A DNA stretch of 14,936 nt, taken from contig NW_022205157.1 in the NCBI RefSeq assembly GCF_008831285.2, positions 1 to 14,936 of the forward strand, in the 5' to 3' direction. This DNA comes from Nymphaea colorata. Taxonomy: Eukaryota; Streptophyta; Magnoliopsida; Nymphaeales; Nymphaeaceae. Positions 12,417-14,936 of the stretch are shown here, one piece after another (position 1 is the first letter of the stretch; the number at the start of each line of letters is the position of its first letter). Below the pieces are notes generated by a model. The model saw only the letters and a program-made list of their open reading frames with translations, was not told the DNA's origin and made no database searches. The position numbers and the translations under genes were made by a program.

Positions 12417-12730
12417 CTTGTGATTTCAATCATTAAAATCATTCATTATACATGTAATAACAAGTGAGACACATTAGATTAAATATGAGTGAGCAAATCA
12501 ATCAGTTGAGTCTCATTCATTTTCTTTTAATCTTGTGATTTCAATTCACTATATCATTTAATATGGATGTAATAACAAGTTAAGCACATTGAATTAAATA
12601 TGTGCGATCAAAAGAATCACTTAAATTCCACTCGTAATGATAGTAACTTGTGATTTCCATTCCTTAAATCCTTCGCTATAGATGTAACAAGAAGTTAAAC
12701 TCGTTGGATTATTTAAAAGAGATCAAACAA
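12417..12730. repeat. Trimer T1 (abc stub) of the reference unit, c1 truncated
   Basis: Slots a1 (12417-12531), b1 (12532-12646) and c1 (12647-12730). Class 1/2/3 signatures are present in order: caagtgagacacatta, then gaattaaatatgtgcgatc, then gaagttaaactcgttgg. c1 is only 84 bp. T1 is an extra abc trimer outside the two 9-mers and occurs in both long and short units. Confidence 0.9.
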
Positions 12731-12740
12731 ATTGTGATTT
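12721..12740. other. Fixed ~30-bp deletion at the c1/a2 boundary
   Basis: The sequence runs from aaacaaa straight into ttgtgattt. The paralogous c2 and c3 have about 30 further bases here (tgcattggt through the ctag of the next core). The same join occurs near 1916, 3231, 5516, 6827, 8148 and 10427, that is in all seven complete units, so it predates the split into long and short units. Confidence 0.85.
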
Positions 12741-13070
12741 CAATCATTTAAATCATTCATTATCGATGTAACAACAAGTGAGACACATTAGATTAAATAT
12801 AAGTGAGCAAACGAACACTTGATTCTCATTCATTTTCTTTTAAGCTTGTGATTTCAGTCTACTAAATGATTCAATATGGATGTAACAACAAGTTAGGCAC
12901 ATTCAATTAAATATGCGTCATCAAAAGCATCACTTAAACCAACTCGCATTGATAGGAACTTGTGATTTCATCTCTTAAATTGTTCCCTATGTATGTAACA
13001 AGAAGTTAAGCTCATTGCATTAGATACAAGGGATTAAACAAATGCATTGGTCTCATTTCTACCATGTAAA
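12731..13070. repeat. Trimer T2 (abc) of the reference unit
   Basis: Slots a2 (12731-12844), b2 (12845-12958) and c2 (12959-13070), starting the first 9-mer. a2 parallels a1 and a3, b2 parallels b1 and b3, and c2 parallels c3 (both have acaaggga and aacaaatgcattggt). It occurs in long and short units. Confidence 0.9.
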
Positions 13071-13363
13071 CTAGTGATTTTAGTCATTTTAATCATTCAT
13101 TATAGACATTGTAACAAGCGAAACATATTACATTAACTATAAGTGATCAAGTGAATGAGTTGAATCTCCTTCATTTTCATACAAACTTGTGATTTCAGTT
13201 CACTAAATCAGTCAATGTGAATGTAACAATAAGTTAACCACTTTCAATTAAATATGTGTGATCAAATGAATCAACTCATTAGATATGTAACTACAAGTTT
13301 AACTCACTGGATTAACTGCAATGGATCAAACTAATACTTAGATCTCATTTGTATCTATATGAA
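13071..13363. repeat. Trimer T3 (def) of the reference unit, e/f fused
   Basis: Slot d1 (13071-13185), then a 178-bp fused e1/f1 (13186-13363) in which the f core is deleted. It is paralogous to T6. Only long units carry T3 complete. In short units the d monomer is a T3/T6 chimera. Confidence 0.9.
13262..13290. other. Fixed ~52-bp deletion joining e1 to f1
   Basis: aaatgaatcaactcattag joins the middle of an e monomer to the middle of an f monomer. The paralogous e2/f2 (14214-14290) retains the missing stretch, including ctctcgggcattg and the cttatgattt core. The join is flanked by shared tcaa. It is present in every long unit (about 165, 3770, 8690, 10970 and 13270), and short units do not contain this slot pair. 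Confidence 0.85.
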
Positions 13364-13704
13364 CTTGTGATCGCAATCATTTAAATCATTCATTTTAGAT
13401 GTAATAACAAGTGAAACACCTTATATTTATTGTGATTGCACAATTGAATGACTTGAATCTCATTCATTTTCGTTTAAAATTGTGATTTCAATGTACTAAA
13501 TCATTTAATATGGATTAACAACGTCTTATCCACATTCAATTAATATGCATGATCAAATGAATCAATAAAATCCACTATTATTGATACAAACTTAGGATTT
13601 CTTTCCCATAGATCATTCACTATTGATGTAGCCACAAGTTCAACCGATTGGATTAACTACAAGGGATCGAACTAATGCATAGATCCCACTTATATACATA
13701 TGAA
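13364..13704. repeat. Trimer T4 (ghi) of the reference unit, long units only
   Basis: Slots g1 (13364-13478; core cttgtgatcgc), h1 (13479-13590; core attgtgattt) and i1 (13591-13704; core cttaggattt, with cttaggattt in nearly every long unit). They match g2, h2 and i2 of T7 slot for slot, with clear divergence, so the 9-mer duplication is older than the present large units. Confidence 0.9.
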
Positions 13705-14045
13705 CTTGTGATTTGAATCAATTAAATAATTCATTATATGTAATAACAAGTAAGACACATTAGATTAAATATCGATGAGCAAATCAATCACTTGAATCTC
13801 ATTAATTTTCTTTTAAACTTGTGATTACAATCGACTAAATAATTCAATAAGGATGTTACAACAAGTAAAAAAAAATCAATTAAATATGCGTGATCAAAAG
13901 AAACACTTAAATCCCACTCGTATTGAGGGAACTTGCGATTTCAATCCCTCAAATCGTTCGCCATAGATGTAACATGAAGTTAAACTCATTAGATTGGATA
14001 CAAGGGATCGAACAAATGCATTGGTTCCTTTTGTATCCATATAAA
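13705..14045. repeat. Trimer T5 (abc) of the reference unit, long units only
   Basis: Slots a3 (13705-13817), b3 (13818-13931, with a poly-A tract where other b slots have a/g-rich sequence) and c3 (13932-14045; core cttgcgattt). This is the start of the second 9-mer. Absent from short units. Confidence 0.9.
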
Positions 14046-14126
14046 CTAGTGATTTTAATCTTTTAAACCATTCATTACAGACTTTATAACAAACGAAACA
14101 TATTAGATTAACTACAAGAGATCATT

Positions 14127-14148
14127 TGAATGAGTTGAATCTCATTCA
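14127..14148. repeat. Short inverted repeat in d2 (8-bp arms)
   Basis: tgaatgag and ctcattca flank a 6-base loop, ttgaat. It is preserved in d2 and in the chimeric d monomers with ctcattca, but broken by a mismatch in d1 (ctccttca). A structural role is speculative. Confidence 0.6.
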
Positions 14149-14149
14149 T

Positions 14150-14180
14150 TTTCATACGAACCATTCAATGTGAATGCATC
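14150..14180. other. Fixed ~22-bp deletion joining d2 to e2
   Basis: catacgaaccattcaatgtg lacks the cttgtgattt core and the following cagttcac that the paralogous d1/e1 has (13181-13225). Found in all long and short units, with the related recombinant junction at about 10871-10918. Confidence 0.85.
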
Positions 14181-14370
14181 AACAAGTTAACCACTTTCAA
14201 TTAAATATGTGTGATCAAATGAATGAATTAAATCTCTCGGGCATTGATACGAACTTATGATTTAAATCTATTCGATCATCAATAATTAGATATGTAACTA
14301 CAAGTTCAACTCATTAGATTAACTGCAAGGGATCAAACTAATGCATAGATCCCATTTGTATCCACGTGAA

Positions 14371-14717
14371 CTTGTGATTGCAATCACTTAAATCATTCAT
14401 TATAGATGCAACAACAAGTGAAACACATTATATTTAGTGTGATTGAGCAAATGAATAACCTGAATCTCATTCAATTTCATTTAAACTTGTGATTTCAATC
14501 CACTACATCATTTTAATATGTATTAATAAAATGTTATACACATTTAATTTAATATGTGTGATCAAATGAATGAATTAAATCCCACTATTATTGACACAAA
14601 CTTGTGATTTCTTTTCCTTAGATCATTCATCATAGATGATGTAACAACAAGTTCAACTAATTGGATTAACTACAAGGGGTGTAACTAAGGTAATGATCCC
14701 ATTTACATACATATGAA
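14371..14717. repeat. Trimer T7 (ghi) of the reference unit
   Basis: Slots g2 (14371-14485), h2 (14486-14600) and i2 (14601-14717). It closes every long and short unit. i2 carries the unit-specific marker ggtaatgatc and a small catcat/atgatg dyad. Confidence 0.9.
14628..14641. repeat. Dyad catcat-ag-atgatg in i2
   Basis: A perfect 6-bp dyad around ag, produced by an extra gat triplet compared with i1 (cactattgatg). It is found in i2 of every unit, so it marks each large unit once. No function is implied. Confidence 0.55.
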
Positions 14718-14936
14718 CTTGTGATTTCAATCATTAAAATCATTCATTATACATGTAATAACAAGTGAGACACATTAGATTAAATATGAGTGAGCAAATC
14801 AATCAGTTGAGTCTCATTCATTTTCTTTTAATCTTGTGATTTCAATTCACTATATCATTTAATATGGATGTAATAACAAGTTAAGCACATTAATTAATTA
14901 AATATGTGCGATCAAAAGAATCACTTAAATTCCACT
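14718..14936. repeat. HOR unit U8: first two monomers, cut by window edge
   Basis: Slots a1 and most of b1 of another large unit, in phase with the preceding ones. Nothing present tells whether it is long or short. An odd taattaattaaat at about 14890 replaces the usual tgaattaaat. The array evidently continues beyond the window. Confidence 0.9.

Larger units (their letters stand above)
14046..14370. repeat. Trimer T6 (def) of the reference unit, d/e fused
   Basis: A 208-bp fused d2/e2 (14046-14253) lacking the e core, then f2 (14254-14370; core cttatgattt, with the relatively GC-rich ctctcgggcattg just upstream). It is paralogous to T3 but carries a different deletion, which shows the two 9-mers decayed independently. 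Confidence 0.9.
12417..14717. repeat. HOR unit U7: long type, 2301 bp (reference copy)
   Basis: This is the cleanest long unit and the one used here as reference. Core positions are 12417, 12532, 12647, 12731, 12845, 12959, 13071, 13186, 13364, 13479, 13591, 13705, 13818, 13932, 14046, 14254, 14371, 14486 and 14601, and the next unit starts at 14718. Sixteen intervals are 112-117 bp. The exceptions are 84 (truncated c1), 178 (e1/f1 fused) and 208 (d2/e2 fused). Twenty-one 115-bp slots minus the ~105 bp missing at these three places gives ~2310 bp, matching the observed 2301. Confidence 0.96.
1..14936. repeat. Satellite DNA array with nested higher-order repeats
   Basis: The entire window is head-to-tail satellite with no unique sequence. 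The core cttgtgattt or a close variant recurs about every 112-117 bp. All copies have the same orientation. Monomers are not interchangeable: they form three classes in fixed order, then a 9-mer, then units of ~1.31 kb (12 slots) and ~2.30 kb (21 slots). The marker ggtaatgatc, found once per large unit, starts at 1583, 2893, 5181, 6490, 7811, 10090, 12388 and 14689, giving spacings of 1310, 2288, 1309, 1321, 2279, 2298 and 2301 bp. Stops are frequent in all frames and no coding, RNA-gene or transposon signature is visible. Arrays like this are typical of eukaryotic centromeric or pericentromeric heterochromatin. A centromeric role, and a plant host, are inference. I do not recognise the family. 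Confidence 0.97.

Noticed and set aside
14236-14256. CENP-B-box-like motif near ctcgggcattgatacgaa, or near ttcgctatagatg
   Set aside because: Neither matches the spaced ttcg...a..cggg pattern on either strand. Only half-matches are present.
1-14936. CRISPR-like regular repeats
   Set aside because: The core recurs at ~115 bp, but the intervening sequence is itself repeated and diverged, not unique spacers, and there are no cas genes. The pattern is satellite.
1-14936. Telomeric repeats, tRNA or rRNA genes, bacterial promoters or terminators
   Set aside because: No telomere-type heptamers, cloverleaf-forming stretches or rRNA-like sequence were seen. TATA-like and hairpin-like strings are expected at this base composition and recur with the monomer.

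Overview
The whole 14.9-kb window is one uninterrupted, AT-rich satellite DNA array. Sampled lines are roughly 20-35% G+C. I see no gene, RNA gene, transposon or unique spacer. The layout, with all copies in the same orientation, a monomer of about 115 bp and kilobase-scale higher-order repeats (HORs), is typical of eukaryotic nuclear heterochromatin, probably centromeric or pericentromeric. A plant seems most likely to me, but no sequence here fixes the species and I do not recognise the satellite family.

Repeat architecture. Each ~115-bp monomer begins near a conserved core (cttgtgattt or a variant such as cttatgattt, ctagtgattt, attgtgattt or cttaggattt). Monomers fall into three alternating classes, giving a ~345-bp trimer. 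Class 1 (slots a, d, g) carries caagtgaaacacatta and ctcattcatttt. Class 2 (b, e, h) carries caattaaatatgtgtgatc and a variable gatacgaa or gacacaaa end. Class 3 (c, f, i) carries gattaactacaaggg and ends on tatccatat or tacatacatat. Three diverged trimers (abc, def, ghi) make a ~1-kb 9-mer. The large repeat unit is an extra abc stub followed by one 9-mer (short unit S, ~1.31 kb, 12 slots) or two 9-mers (long unit L, ~2.30 kb, 21 slots). A weaker ~38-bp sub-periodicity inside the monomer suggests a nested 38 / 115 / 345 / ~1,000 bp hierarchy. Three fixed internal deletions (in c1, e1/f1 and d2/e2) account for the departure from exact multiples of 115.

Layout. Partial L tail (1-1611), S (1612-2921), L (2922-5209), S (5210-6518), S (6519-7839), L (7840-10117), recombinant L with an S-type head (10118-12416), L (12417-14717), and the first ~220 bp of another unit (14718-14936). 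L and S differ by one 9-mer between the two paralogous d monomers. The d monomers of the S units are chimeras with differing switch points, which looks like repeated unequal exchange or gene conversion. A ~3.0-kb stretch (2922 to about 5990) recurs at 7840 to about 10888, an offset of ~4.9 kb, and the resemblance stops at the recombinant junction in the 10118-12416 unit.

Quality note. Many one- to few-base deletions, often in homopolymers, cluster at about 1-2300, 4690-5000, 6080-6360 and 9140-10800. Other copies are nearly clean. Some of this variation may be long-read error or incomplete polishing rather than biology.
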